DNA from: Clostridia bacterium | Lineage (GTDB): Bacteria; Bacillota; Clostridia; Christensenellales; UBA1242 | DNA: 24,917 bases | Direction: 5' to 3' | Assembly (NCBI GenBank): GCA_028702545.1 | Contig: JAQVOQ010000004.1 | Span: 1 to 24,917 of the forward strand | Translations under genes and position numbers: made by a program | Part shown: in pieces, positions 1 to 7,436 of the stretch | Numbering within the stretch: the stretch's first letter is position 1 | Layout: each line of letters starts with the position of its first letter | Notes under the pieces: generated by a model | The model's input: the letters and a program-made list of their open reading frames with translations, nothing else | What the model was told of the DNA's origin: nothing | The model's database searches: none

Positions 1-6
1 TGACCT

Positions 7-1629
7 GTGCTGGGTTTCACTCACCAAGGGGGATCTGATGCGGTATGTCGCGTCAGGCAACGTGTCAAGCCCTCCCGCAGTTTCGAGTGTGCCGATGGAA
101 AAGTGCCAACAGACACCTCAAAATATGAAAAAAGAGGAATAGCAGCTGAGTGCCCATTGTGGCTTGAAGGCAAATGTATTCAGTGCAATCAATGCGCTTT
201 TGTTTGCCCCCATGGCGCTATTAAACCTGTTTTAATAAGCGATGAGGAGGCAAAGAACTTGCCCCCAGAGTTTGTAATGCTAGATGCAAAAGGTGCTACT
301 GGAGCCAAATACAGAATGCAAATAAATCCGTTAGATTGCACTGGGTGTGGAAACTGCGTAAATATTTGCCCAAATGGCGCACTCGTTATGGAAAAAGGTG
401 AAGTAGTTAAAGAAAAGCAGTTAAGTAATTATAATTTAAGCCTAAACCTTAAAAATTTACAAGGCTTGTTTAATGAAAACAGCGTTAAAGGTAGTCAATT
501 TAAAAAAAGCTATTTTGATTTTAGCGGAGCGTGTGCTGGTTGTGGCGAAACGCCTTATATAAGGCTTATGACACAACTATTTGGCGACCGTATGATAATT
601 GCAAATGCAACCGGTTGTTCAAGTATATACGGTGGTTCTGCCCCTACTTGCCCTTATAGCAAAGACGATAATGGTAAAGGACCAGCTTGGGCTAATAGTT
701 TGTTTGAAGACAATGCAGAGTTTGGTTTAGGCATAAAATTAGCCTATAAAAACCGTACTCAAAGTTTAATTCAAACGGCAAATAATATCATTAAGTCTAA
801 TGTTAATAACGACAATCTAAAAGCTTATTTAAAAATTTGGACAGTAAATTTTGAAGATATTACTACTAGCAAAAATGTCTATAATAAAATAGTTATAGAA
901 CTTGAAAAAAGTTTAAATATAGAAAAAGATAAAAATAATTTAAAGCTATTAAAATTTGTTAAAGCTAACTTAAACCTAATAATTCCAAAAAGCCTTTGGA
1001 TTGTTGGCGGAGATGGTTGGGCTTATGATATTGGTTTTGGCGGAATTGACCACATATTAGCAAGTGGCGAAAATGTTAATATTTTAGTTTTAGATACCGA
1101 AGTTTATTCAAACACTGGCGGTCAAACCTCAAAGGCTAGCCCAACAGGTAGCGTTGCAAAATTTAGCGTCGGTGGAAAGAAAACTAGGAAAAAAGATTTA
1201 GGGCTAATAGCAATGCAATACAAGGATGTTTATGTGGCAAGTGTTGCAATGGGCGGAAATATGAATCAACTTATTAAAGCTTTTGTTGAAGCCGAAAGTT
1301 ACGATGGACCAAGTATAATAATTGCTTATTCTACTTGCATTAATCACGGAATTGATATGTCTAACGCACAAAAACATATGAAGGATGCCGTTGAAGCTGG
1401 ATATTGGAACTTGTATAGGCATAATCCAAATCTAATAAAAGAAGGAAAAAATCCGTTTATTTTAGATAGTAAAAATATTGACACCGAAAAATATAAACAA
1501 TTTTTAAAAACAGAAAACAGATATAATCAACTTTTAAATAAAGATGAGATAGCAGCGAGCGACTTGTTTGAAAAAGCTAAAAATGAAGCAGTTGAAAGGC
1601 AAGAGACTTATAAAAAATTAGCTAAATAA
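7..1629 (+). CDS. nifJ: Pyruvate:ferredoxin (flavodoxin) oxidoreductase, C-terminal part (5' truncated)
   Basis: Oxidises pyruvate with CoA to acetyl-CoA and CO2 in the cytoplasm, passing electrons to ferredoxin; central to clostridial fermentation. About 540 of the family's roughly 1170 residues are present. Two 4Fe-4S clusters are visible at residues 57-67 (CxxCxxCxxxCP) and 111-121 (same spacing). The C-terminal thiamine diphosphate domain follows: CAGCGETPY near 176, ATGCSSIYGG near 201, a GDGWAYDIGFGG stretch near 335 and EVYSNTGGQTSKA near 365. The pyruvate-binding and CoA domains lie outside the window. The GTG at 7 is not the true start: an in-frame TGA stands at 1-3, and residues 1 to about 25 do not read like PFOR, whereas from ADGKVPTDTSKYEKRG onward the match is clear. 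The first ~120 bases are also far richer in GC, so an assembly or sequencing fault there is likely. A terminator hairpin follows the stop. Confidence 0.95.
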   Translation: MLGFTHQGGSDAVCRVRQRVKPSRSFECADGKVPTDTSKYEKRGIAAECPLWLEGKCIQCNQCAFVCPHGAIKPVLISDEEAKNLPPEFVMLDAKGATGAKYRMQINPLDCTGCGNCVNICPNGALVMEKGEVVKEKQLSNYNLSLNLKNLQGLFNENSVKGSQFKKSYFDFSGACAGCGETPYIRLMTQLFGDRMIIANATGCSSIYGGSAPTCPYSKDDNGKGPAWANSLFEDNAEFGLGIKLAYKNRTQSLIQTANNIIKSNVNNDNLKAYLKIWTVNFEDITTSKNVYNKIVIELEKSLNIEKDKNNLKLLKFVKANLNLIIPKSLWIVGGDGWAYDIGFGGIDHILASGENVNILVLDTEVYSNTGGQTSKASPTGSVAKFSVGGKKTRKKDLGLIAMQYKDVYVASVAMGGNMNQLIKAFVEAESYDGPSIIIAYSTCINHGIDMSNAQKHMKDAVEAGYWNLYRHNPNLIKEGKNPFILDSKNIDTEKYKQFLKTENRYNQLLNKDEIAASDLFEKAKNEAVERQETYKKLAK

Positions 1630-1656
1630 TAAAATATCAATTATAAAATAAAGAAA

Positions 1657-1691
1657 AACAACACTCTTTTAATAGAATGTTGTTTTGTTTT
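1657..1691 (+). terminator. Rho-independent terminator of the PFOR gene
   Basis: Arms AACAACACTCT (1657-1667) and AGAATGTTGTT (1674-1684) pair with one mismatch around a 6-nt loop. The tail TTGTTTT follows. It lies 27 bases after the PFOR stop. Confidence 0.8.
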
Positions 1692-1697
1692 AAAACA

Positions 1698-1734
1698 GAG
1701 CGGCACTAGTGAAATAAATCCACTAGTGCCGCTC
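1698..1734. repeat. Perfect 14-bp GC-rich inverted repeat; possible tkt terminator
   Basis: GAGCGGCACTAGTG (1698-1711) is exactly complementary to CACTAGTGCCGCTC (1721-1734) across a 9-base AT-only-but-one loop. It sits between the convergent PFOR and tkt genes. Read on the - strand, the hairpin is followed by TGTTTT, so it could terminate tkt. Its GC content is well above the neighbouring sequence. Confidence 0.8.
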
Positions 1735-1786
1735 AGTCGTAACCTACTACTTATTGCATAATAGCAAGTAGTAATAGGTTACAACT
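1735..1786. repeat. Second, imperfect long inverted repeat beside the first
   Basis: The left arm AGTCGTAACCTACTACTT (1735-1752) pairs with the right arm at 1766-1786. There is one mismatch and a 3-base bulge (TTA, 1772-1774), and the loop is 13 bases. It directly abuts the hairpin at 1698-1734, so the two form a tandem pair. Neither strand shows a T-tract right next to this second hairpin, so a plain terminator role is less obvious. Confidence 0.7.
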
Positions 1787-1828
1787 TTAATATGTGTAGT
1801 TTTAAAAATAATATACAAAACTTTTAAA

Positions 1829-3826
1829 TTATTTTTTTATATTTTTAAATTCTTTTTTTGTAAACATTCCTTTTGCTGTTTCAACTATATTTTCAGACGT
1901 TAAATTAAACATTTTTCTAAGTTCTTCGCTAGTTCCAGAGGCACCAAAATCATCAACACCAATAACTTTACCATTTGTTCCCACATATTTATAAAAACTA
2001 TAACTACTGCCCGCTTCAATTGCTATTCTTTTTGTTATGCGTTTTGGCAAAATTTTATTTATATATTTTTCGTCCTCTTTGTCAAATATTTCCATACACG
2101 GCATACTAACAACCCTTGTGCCTACGCCCATTTTTTCTAACTGAATTTGTGCCTCTAAACTAATTTCAACCTCACTGCCTGTTGCAATTAAAATAAGTTC
2201 TAACTTGCTCTTTCCCTCACTTAAAATATAGGCGCCTCTTAAAGCACTTTTAACTTCGCTTTTTATAGCATTGATTTTTTGTTTTGCTAAAACTAAAACA
2301 GTAGGTTCAACCGTGTCTAACCAACTAATAAAACCTGCTATAACCTCACTACTATTGCAAGGCCTAAACACTTTTGTATTTGGAGTAGCCCTCAAACTAA
2401 TGAGTTGCTCCACTGGTTGATGCGTTGCGCCATCTTCACCTATTAGTACGCTATCGTGAGTTAAAAAATATAAAATAGGCAATTTCATAAGTGCGCTCAT
2501 GCGCATACCTGCTTTCATATAATCGCTAAATGCTAAATAAGTAGATGTAAAAGTTTTTAAGCCCCCATACAAACTAATGCCATTTGCAATACTAGCCATA
2601 GCGTGTTCTCTAATTCCAAAATGCAAATTATGTCCATTATAATTTTTTTTAGAAAATGAACCCAAGTCTTCTAAATATGCTTTAGTTGAAGGAGACACAT
2701 CAGCGGTTCCACCAATTAAATTAGGTATATATAGTTTTAACTCTTGCAAAACTTCAAAACCCATATTCCTAATCGGCATATCATCATCTAATTTTAATTT
2801 TTCTAAATTTTCTATTGCTTCTAAATCATAACCGTTTGCAAATGACTTTTTAAATTGTTCAAAAAGCCCTAAATTTTCGTTTTCATAATCTTTTAAAAGT
2901 TTGTTCCAGTTGTTTTCATATTTTTCATTTTGTTTGCGCTTTAAATTAACATATTGATAAACATCCTCGTCAACCTCAAAAGCTTTATGGTCAAAATTTA
3001 GATTATTTTTAAGCACTCCAATATCTTTTTTGGTTAATGGTTTTCCATGAGCATTGTTGCTTCCTTCTAAATGCGAACCATAGCCAATTTTTGTTTTTAC
3101 TATAACCAAACTAGGTTTTTTGGTTTGCTTTTTAGCAATTGTTAATTTTTGTTCTAGGTCGTCTAAATTATTTGCATCTGCTACCTGAGTAACATCAAAG
3201 CCAAGTGCTTCATATTTTTTACGCGTATCCTCACTAAAGCTAATACTCGTAGAACCTTCAAGAGTTATATCGTTGCTATCATAAATTATCACTAAATTAT
3301 CTAACGCCAAATTCCCAGCCAAACTAAGAGCCTCGTAACTAACGCCCTCCATTAAGCAACCATCACCCGCCAAACAATAAATCTTATTATTAATAATTTG
3401 GTAATCTTTTGTATTAAAAGTGCTGGCTAAATGCTTACTAGCAATAGCCATACCAACAGCGTTGGCAACTCCTTGCCCGAGTGGTCCTGTAGACGCCTCA
3501 ACACCCTCACACAGTCCGTGTTCTGGGTGACCTGCAGTTATTCCATTAATGCTTCTAAACGCTTGTAAATCGCTTATGTTCACCTTAAAACCAAATAAAT
3601 GAAGTGCACTATATAAGAGTGCACTGCCATGGCCTGCACTTAAAACAAATCTATCACGATTTATAAAATTGGCATTTTTCGCGTTATAGTTCATAATAGA
3701 ATTATAAAGCGTAAAAACAATTGGAGCAGCGCCAAGTGCAATGCCTGGATGCCCAGAAGAAGCTTTTTCAATTTGTTCTATGCTAAGTAATCTTAAAGTA
3801 TTGATGCTTTTTTGTTTAATATCCAT
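1829..3826 (-). CDS. tkt: Transketolase
   Basis: Thiamine diphosphate-dependent transfer of two-carbon ketol units between sugar phosphates in the non-oxidative pentose phosphate pathway; cytoplasmic. The 665-residue length is normal for the family. Landmarks are SSGHPGIALG (23-32), SAGHGSALLY (63-72), TGPLGQGVANAVG (113-125), the cofactor motif GDGCLMEG (154-161) and the pyrimidine-domain GIREHAMA whose Glu407 is the expected catalytic acid. A HDSVLIGEDGATHQPVEQ segment near residue 455 is also typical, and the C-terminal domain ends with DDFGASG near 635. The ATG is preceded by AAAGGAAA at a normal distance. The gene begins 13 bases after the stop of the shikimate kinase-like gene, so the two form an operon. 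The hairpin at 1698-1734 may end the transcript. Nothing essential appears to be missing. Confidence 0.97.
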   Translation of the reverse strand: MDIKQKSINTLRLLSIEQIEKASSGHPGIALGAAPIVFTLYNSIMNYNAKNANFINRDRFVLSAGHGSALLYSALHLFGFKVNISDLQAFRSINGITAGHPEHGLCEGVEASTGPLGQGVANAVGMAIASKHLASTFNTKDYQIINNKIYCLAGDGCLMEGVSYEALSLAGNLALDNLVIIYDSNDITLEGSTSISFSEDTRKKYEALGFDVTQVADANNLDDLEQKLTIAKKQTKKPSLVIVKTKIGYGSHLEGSNNAHGKPLTKKDIGVLKNNLNFDHKAFEVDEDVYQYVNLKRKQNEKYENNWNKLLKDYENENLGLFEQFKKSFANGYDLEAIENLEKLKLDDDMPIRNMGFEVLQELKLYIPNLIGGTADVSPSTKAYLEDLGSFSKKNYNGHNLHFGIREHAMASIANGISLYGGLKTFTSTYLAFSDYMKAGMRMSALMKLPILYFLTHDSVLIGEDGATHQPVEQLISLRATPNTKVFRPCNSSEVIAGFISWLDTVEPTVLVLAKQKINAIKSEVKSALRGAYILSEGKSKLELILIATGSEVEISLEAQIQLEKMGVGTRVVSMPCMEIFDKEDEKYINKILPKRITKRIAIEAGSSYSFYKYVGTNGKVIGVDDFGASGTSEELRKMFNLTSENIVETAKGMFTKKEFKNIKK

Positions 3827-3839
3827 AAATTTTTTCCTT

Positions 3840-4337
3840 TTAAGCGTAATAGTTGTTAACAGCAGACAAAAATGCTTTTAAAACATCTTTTTTGTTTGTA
3901 TTTATTAGGCTAACAACAAGGTCACTATATTCCGTCATTAATTCATCTCTTTTTTCAAAAAGTTTTTTGTCAAGTTCAAATTGAGCGCCTGTTTTTTCCT
4001 TTTTTAATAGTTTAATATAGTCTTTTTCAAAAAATTTTAAATATACAATCAAACTATTCTCTTTTAAATATGCTAAATTTTTTTCCCTATTAAACATAGA
4101 AAAGTCTATCGTTATAAAAGAATTGTTATAAGTAGACAATCTTTTAATTAATTTATCTTCTTCCTGTTGTAAATAAGCATAGCCACCTAAGGCTAATGCT
4201 TTGTCAATATCAAATAATTCAAACTTCAAAAACTCCTCAACATCTACATAAATCATATTGAGTTTGTTAGCAATTAATTTGCCAACTTGTTTTTTGTAAT
4301 CATTTAACGGCAAAAGTAAGGTGATGTTTGTTTTCAA
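3840..4337 (-). CDS. Shikimate kinase-fold protein lacking the P-loop (probable pseudokinase)
   Basis: A 165-residue protein with the size and layout of shikimate kinase (AroK family) but without its catalytic motifs. The family's N-terminal strand, P-loop GxxGxGKS and shikimate-binding DTD map to NITLLLPLNDYKKQ and YVDVEEF here: no glycine-rich loop, and only Asp32 kept. The FRxxE position reads YLQQEE, and the GGG loop reads TIDFS (77-81). The C-terminal signature survives best: EKRDELMTEYSDLVV (128-142) matches ERxxxYxExAD with Arg130 and Tyr137. The start is TTG, with AGGGG nine bases upstream. It lies upstream of and probably cotranscribed with tkt, behind its own promoter. A catalytic shikimate kinase role is unlikely; a regulatory or binding role is inference. 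The homology call is moderate because it rests on spacing and the C-terminal motif. Confidence 0.6.
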   Translation of the reverse strand: MKTNITLLLPLNDYKKQVGKLIANKLNMIYVDVEEFLKFELFDIDKALALGGYAYLQQEEDKLIKRLSTYNNSFITIDFSMFNREKNLAYLKENSLIVYLKFFEKDYIKLLKKEKTGAQFELDKKLFEKRDELMTEYSDLVVSLINTNKKDVLKAFLSAVNNYYA

Positions 4338-4368
4338 AAGAATATTCCCCTATAATTGTTATATTAAA

Positions 4369-4397
4369 AGCATAGCATTTTTTAATATTTTTAACAA
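4369..4397 (-). promoter_or_regulatory. SigA-type promoter for the shikimate kinase-like/tkt operon
   Basis: TTGTTA (4392-4397) and TATGCT (4369-4374) are separated by 17 bases, with a TGC extended -10. The predicted start is about 25 bases ahead of the TTG start codon. Confidence 0.6.
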
Positions 4398-4419
4398 ACG
4401 AATAATAAAACATAAACAC

Positions 4420-4456
4420 AAAAAAGCTTATAAATTGATTTTTTTATAAGCCTTTT
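4420..4456 (-). terminator. Terminator of the nrdD-nrdG operon, overlapping the nrdG stop
   Basis: On the - strand AAAAGGCTTATAAA pairs with TTTATAAGCTTTTT across an ~8-base loop, ending in a T-run. The stem includes the nrdG stop codon. Confidence 0.8.
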
Positions 4457-5109
4457 AATTTTACACTAGGAATATACTCGCTAATAATATTTATTGCTTC
4501 CTTAAAAACGCTAAAATTATGTCCTAAAACATCATTTTTTACACTTTTATAGGCTTGTAAGCTAAAATTTTTGCAACCTTCTGCTAATTTGGCAATTTCC
4601 TTAATATCATCTAAATTTAAATCGGGAGAAAATGTAGTTCTAAATTCATATTCTATATTTGAATTTTTTAAAAGTTCAATACTAGCTTTAATTTTATTTT
4701 CATCAATTTTAACTTGCGTTATTTTTTCATATTTACTAAACGGTGCCTTGATATCCATTGCAACATAATCTAATAAATTATGATCTAGTAAGTTTTTTAA
4801 TATGTTGGGTTTAAGTCCATTGGTATCAAGTTTTATTAAATAACCTAATGCCTTTACTTCTTTTATAAATTCTTCCAAATGCTTATTTAAGGTAGGTTCT
4901 CCGCCGGATACCGTCACAGCATCAATTTGTCCTCGCCTCTTATTTAAGTGTTCCATAACTTCCTCGTAAAAATTTAAATGCTTACCAGATAATAGCTGAT
5001 TATTATGACAATACCAACAATTCATATTGCAACCAGCAGTAAAAACTGTTGTGCAAATTTTGTCGGGATAATCAACGAATGAAGTTTTTATATAACCTGC
5101 AATTTCCAT
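4444..5109 (-). CDS. nrdG: Anaerobic ribonucleotide reductase activating protein (radical SAM)
   Basis: Radical SAM enzyme that uses a 4Fe-4S cluster and S-adenosylmethionine to place the glycyl radical on NrdD. The cluster cysteines are Cys27, Cys31 and Cys34 in CNMNCWYC (CxxxCxxC, with an aromatic residue before the last Cys). SGGEPTLN near residue 70 is the typical SAM-contacting glycine motif. At 221 residues it is longer than the ~155-residue E. coli protein, but in the range of the form with an N-terminal GYIKTSFVDYPDK segment common in Bacillota. The ATG lies one base after the nrdD stop; GAAGG inside the end of nrdD serves as ribosome binding site, so the two genes are translationally close. 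It is the last gene of the operon. Confidence 0.95.
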   Translation of the reverse strand: MEIAGYIKTSFVDYPDKICTTVFTAGCNMNCWYCHNNQLLSGKHLNFYEEVMEHLNKRRGQIDAVTVSGGEPTLNKHLEEFIKEVKALGYLIKLDTNGLKPNILKNLLDHNLLDYVAMDIKAPFSKYEKITQVKIDENKIKASIELLKNSNIEYEFRTTFSPDLNLDDIKEIAKLAEGCKNFSLQAYKSVKNDVLGHNFSVFKEAINIISEYIPSVKLKGL

Positions 5110-5110
5110 T

Positions 5111-7201
5111 TTATAATTGACCTTCTTTTATTTTAAATTTTGTTCTGTTCATATATTCTTCTTGCTTATTAGAGTTAAAATCTTGCACGCTTCTAAGGTA
5201 TCCCACAACTCTGGACCAAACCTCAGTTTTTGCGCCACACTCGGGGCAAGTAAAGTGCTCGCCAGCAATGTAACCGTGACTTTGGCAAATGCTAAAAGTA
5301 GGAGTTAGTGATATATATGGCATTTTAGATTTTTCAAAAATCTTTCTAATAAGCGACTTGCATACTTCTTTGTTCTCAATTTTTTCACCTAAATATAAGT
5401 GTAATACCGTACCACCGGTATATAAGTTTTGCAATTCTTCTTGTAACTCAACTACTTCAAAAATATCATCGCTAAATTCTGCTGGAAGTTGCGTTGAATT
5501 AGAATAATAAACCTCATTTTTACCAGCTGTTATAATGTTAGGAAAACGCTTTTTATCAAGCCGTGCTAACCTTGCAGTAGTACCTTCGGCAGGCGTTGCT
5601 TCCAAATTATATTGATGAGTCGTTTCCTCTTGATATTCTTTCATTTTTGTACGCATAAAATTTAAAACATCAACAGCAAACAATCTTCCCTCATCGGTAG
5701 TAATATCTTTACCCATAAAATTTAATAGCGCTTCATTCATACCGACTAAACCAATAGTATTGAAGTGATTACTCCAATAATGACCTGTTCTTAATTTAAC
5801 ATCTTTTAAATAAAACTTTGAATAAGGATAAAGTCCTTTTTCTGTTTGATCCTCAACTATTTTACGCTTAATTTCTAGGCTTGTTTTTGCCACATCACAT
5901 AGCCTTGCAACATTAGAAAAAAATTCTTCTTTTGTTTTAGATAAATAACCAATTCTAGGCATATTTAAAGTAACAACACCTATAGAGCCAGTAAGTGGAT
6001 TAGAACCAAATAAACCTCCACCGCGTTTTCTTAGTTCGCTAACATCTAGTCTTAACCTGCAACACATAGAAACTGCGTCCTCTGGATTTAGGTCACTATT
6101 TACATAATTTGCAAAATAAGGAATGCCATATTTAGCTGTAATATCCATAAAGGCATCTACTACTTTACTGTTCCAATCTAAATTTTTTGTTATATTTAAT
6201 GTAGGTATTGGAAAAGTAAAAACTCTACCTTGGGCATCGCCTTGTTGCATTACCTCGCAAAAAGCAAGGTTTATCATGTCCATTTCGGCTTGATAATCGC
6301 CATAAGTAGTATCTTGAGGCATTCCTCCTATAATTACCGATTGATCTTTTAAAGTTTTAGGCGGTGTAATATCAAAAGTTAAGTTACTAAATGGAGATTG
6401 AAAACCAACCCTAGTCGGCACATTTAAATTAAAAATAAATTCTTGCATCGCTTGTTTTACTTGTTTATAAGTTAAATTATCGGCTCTTACGAAAGGTGCT
6501 ATATAAGTATCAAAACTGCTCCACGCCTGAGCACCTGCTGTTTCACCTTGAAGAGTAAAAGTAGCATTAACCAATTGTCCTAAAAATGCACGCAAATGCT
6601 TAGCAGGGCTAGATGAAATTTTGCCAACAACACCGGTAAAACCCTCTATTAACAACGCTCTCAAATCCCAACCTGCACAATATCCACCAAAAAAACCTAA
6701 GTCATGCAAATGAAGTTCCCCTGCTAAATGTGCCTCCCTTACTTCAACAGGATAAATTTCATTTAGCCAATAGTGCTTAGTAAATGACTCTCTAACATAA
6801 TTATTAAGCCCAGCTACACTTTTTTGCATATTAGCATTTTCTTTAACTGCCCAGTCAGATTCGCTTAAATAATTTTCAAATAAATTAATTGTCGCACCAA
6901 TCAGCGCATTGTTCTCTCTTGCACTTTTTCGCTTTTCTCTATATAAAATATAAGCTTTTGCAACCTGTGCATGCCTGTTTTCTATTAAAACTTTTTCAAC
7001 AATATTCTGTATTTGTTCAACAGTTGGTGTTTTGCCAGCAAATTTTTTATTTAATAACTCCTCAACCTGTTCGCTAAGCTTTATTGCCGTTTGTTTATCG
7101 TTACCTCCACATGCAACCGCCGCTTTAAATATAGCATTGGCTATTTTTTTACGATCATAATCTTGAGTATTTCCATCTCTCTTTAAAACTTGCTGTATCA
7201 T
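5111..7201 (-). CDS. nrdD: Anaerobic (class III) ribonucleoside-triphosphate reductase
   Basis: Reduces ribonucleoside triphosphates to deoxyribonucleotides using a glycyl radical, so it works only without oxygen. The 696 residues begin with an ATP-cone domain (about 3-92), the allosteric switch for dATP. The reductase barrel follows, with a VSMCCRLRLDVSELRKRGGG segment. Near the C-terminus are the zinc-site ligands, in a SICQSHGYI...CPECG arrangement where His takes one Cys place, as in the lactococcal type. The radical loop RVVGYLRSV follows, with Gly667 as the expected radical site. The ATG has GGGAG upstream. Expression is very likely controlled by NrdR, because two boxes overlap and flank the promoter. 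nrdG follows after one base. Confidence 0.97.
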   Translation of the reverse strand: MIQQVLKRDGNTQDYDRKKIANAIFKAAVACGGNDKQTAIKLSEQVEELLNKKFAGKTPTVEQIQNIVEKVLIENRHAQVAKAYILYREKRKSARENNALIGATINLFENYLSESDWAVKENANMQKSVAGLNNYVRESFTKHYWLNEIYPVEVREAHLAGELHLHDLGFFGGYCAGWDLRALLIEGFTGVVGKISSSPAKHLRAFLGQLVNATFTLQGETAGAQAWSSFDTYIAPFVRADNLTYKQVKQAMQEFIFNLNVPTRVGFQSPFSNLTFDITPPKTLKDQSVIIGGMPQDTTYGDYQAEMDMINLAFCEVMQQGDAQGRVFTFPIPTLNITKNLDWNSKVVDAFMDITAKYGIPYFANYVNSDLNPEDAVSMCCRLRLDVSELRKRGGGLFGSNPLTGSIGVVTLNMPRIGYLSKTKEEFFSNVARLCDVAKTSLEIKRKIVEDQTEKGLYPYSKFYLKDVKLRTGHYWSNHFNTIGLVGMNEALLNFMGKDITTDEGRLFAVDVLNFMRTKMKEYQEETTHQYNLEATPAEGTTARLARLDKKRFPNIITAGKNEVYYSNSTQLPAEFSDDIFEVVELQEELQNLYTGGTVLHLYLGEKIENKEVCKSLIRKIFEKSKMPYISLTPTFSICQSHGYIAGEHFTCPECGAKTEVWSRVVGYLRSVQDFNSNKQEEYMNRTKFKIKEGQL

Positions 7202-7240
7202 ATTTATAATCTCCCTTATGTTATTTAAGTGTGTATATCA

Positions 7241-7269
7241 AAAATAACACATACTATATGTAGTGTCAA
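7241..7269 (-). promoter_or_regulatory. nrdD promoter
   Basis: A consensus -35 TTGACA (7264-7269) stands 17 bases from TATTTT (7241-7246). The upstream NrdR box fills most of the spacer, as expected for repression by blocking RNA polymerase. Confidence 0.75.
7251..7266. promoter_or_regulatory. NrdR box 1
   Basis: ATACTATATGTAGTGT matches the NrdR consensus ACACWATATATWGTGT at 14 of 16 positions by hand alignment. It is a near-palindrome inside the nrdD promoter spacer. Confidence 0.7.
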
Positions 7270-7283
7270 ATACTTTTAATAAC

Positions 7284-7299
7284 ATACAATATATAGTTA
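7284..7299. promoter_or_regulatory. NrdR box 2
   Basis: ATACAATATATAGTTA matches the NrdR consensus at about 13 of 16 positions. It is centred 33 bp from box 1, about three helical turns, which is the usual tandem arrangement for NrdR. Confidence 0.65.
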
Positions 7300-7387
7300 T
7301 TATTTGTTTAATATGCACAAAATTTTTAAATTTGCAACATATATTATTAAAACGCTTGCATTTTTTGATAGTTTTTATTTTATAACT

Positions 7388-7418
7388 AAAAAAATAAGCA
7401 ATAATAGCTTATTTTTTT
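7388..7418 (-). terminator. Terminator after the MBL-fold gene
   Basis: Perfect 12-bp stem AAAAAAATAAGC / GCTTATTTTTTT with a 7-base loop. The T-run lies in the arm on either strand, so it may act in both directions, but only the - strand has a gene ending here. Confidence 0.8.
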
Positions 7419-7436
7419 ATTTATTATTTTATTATA

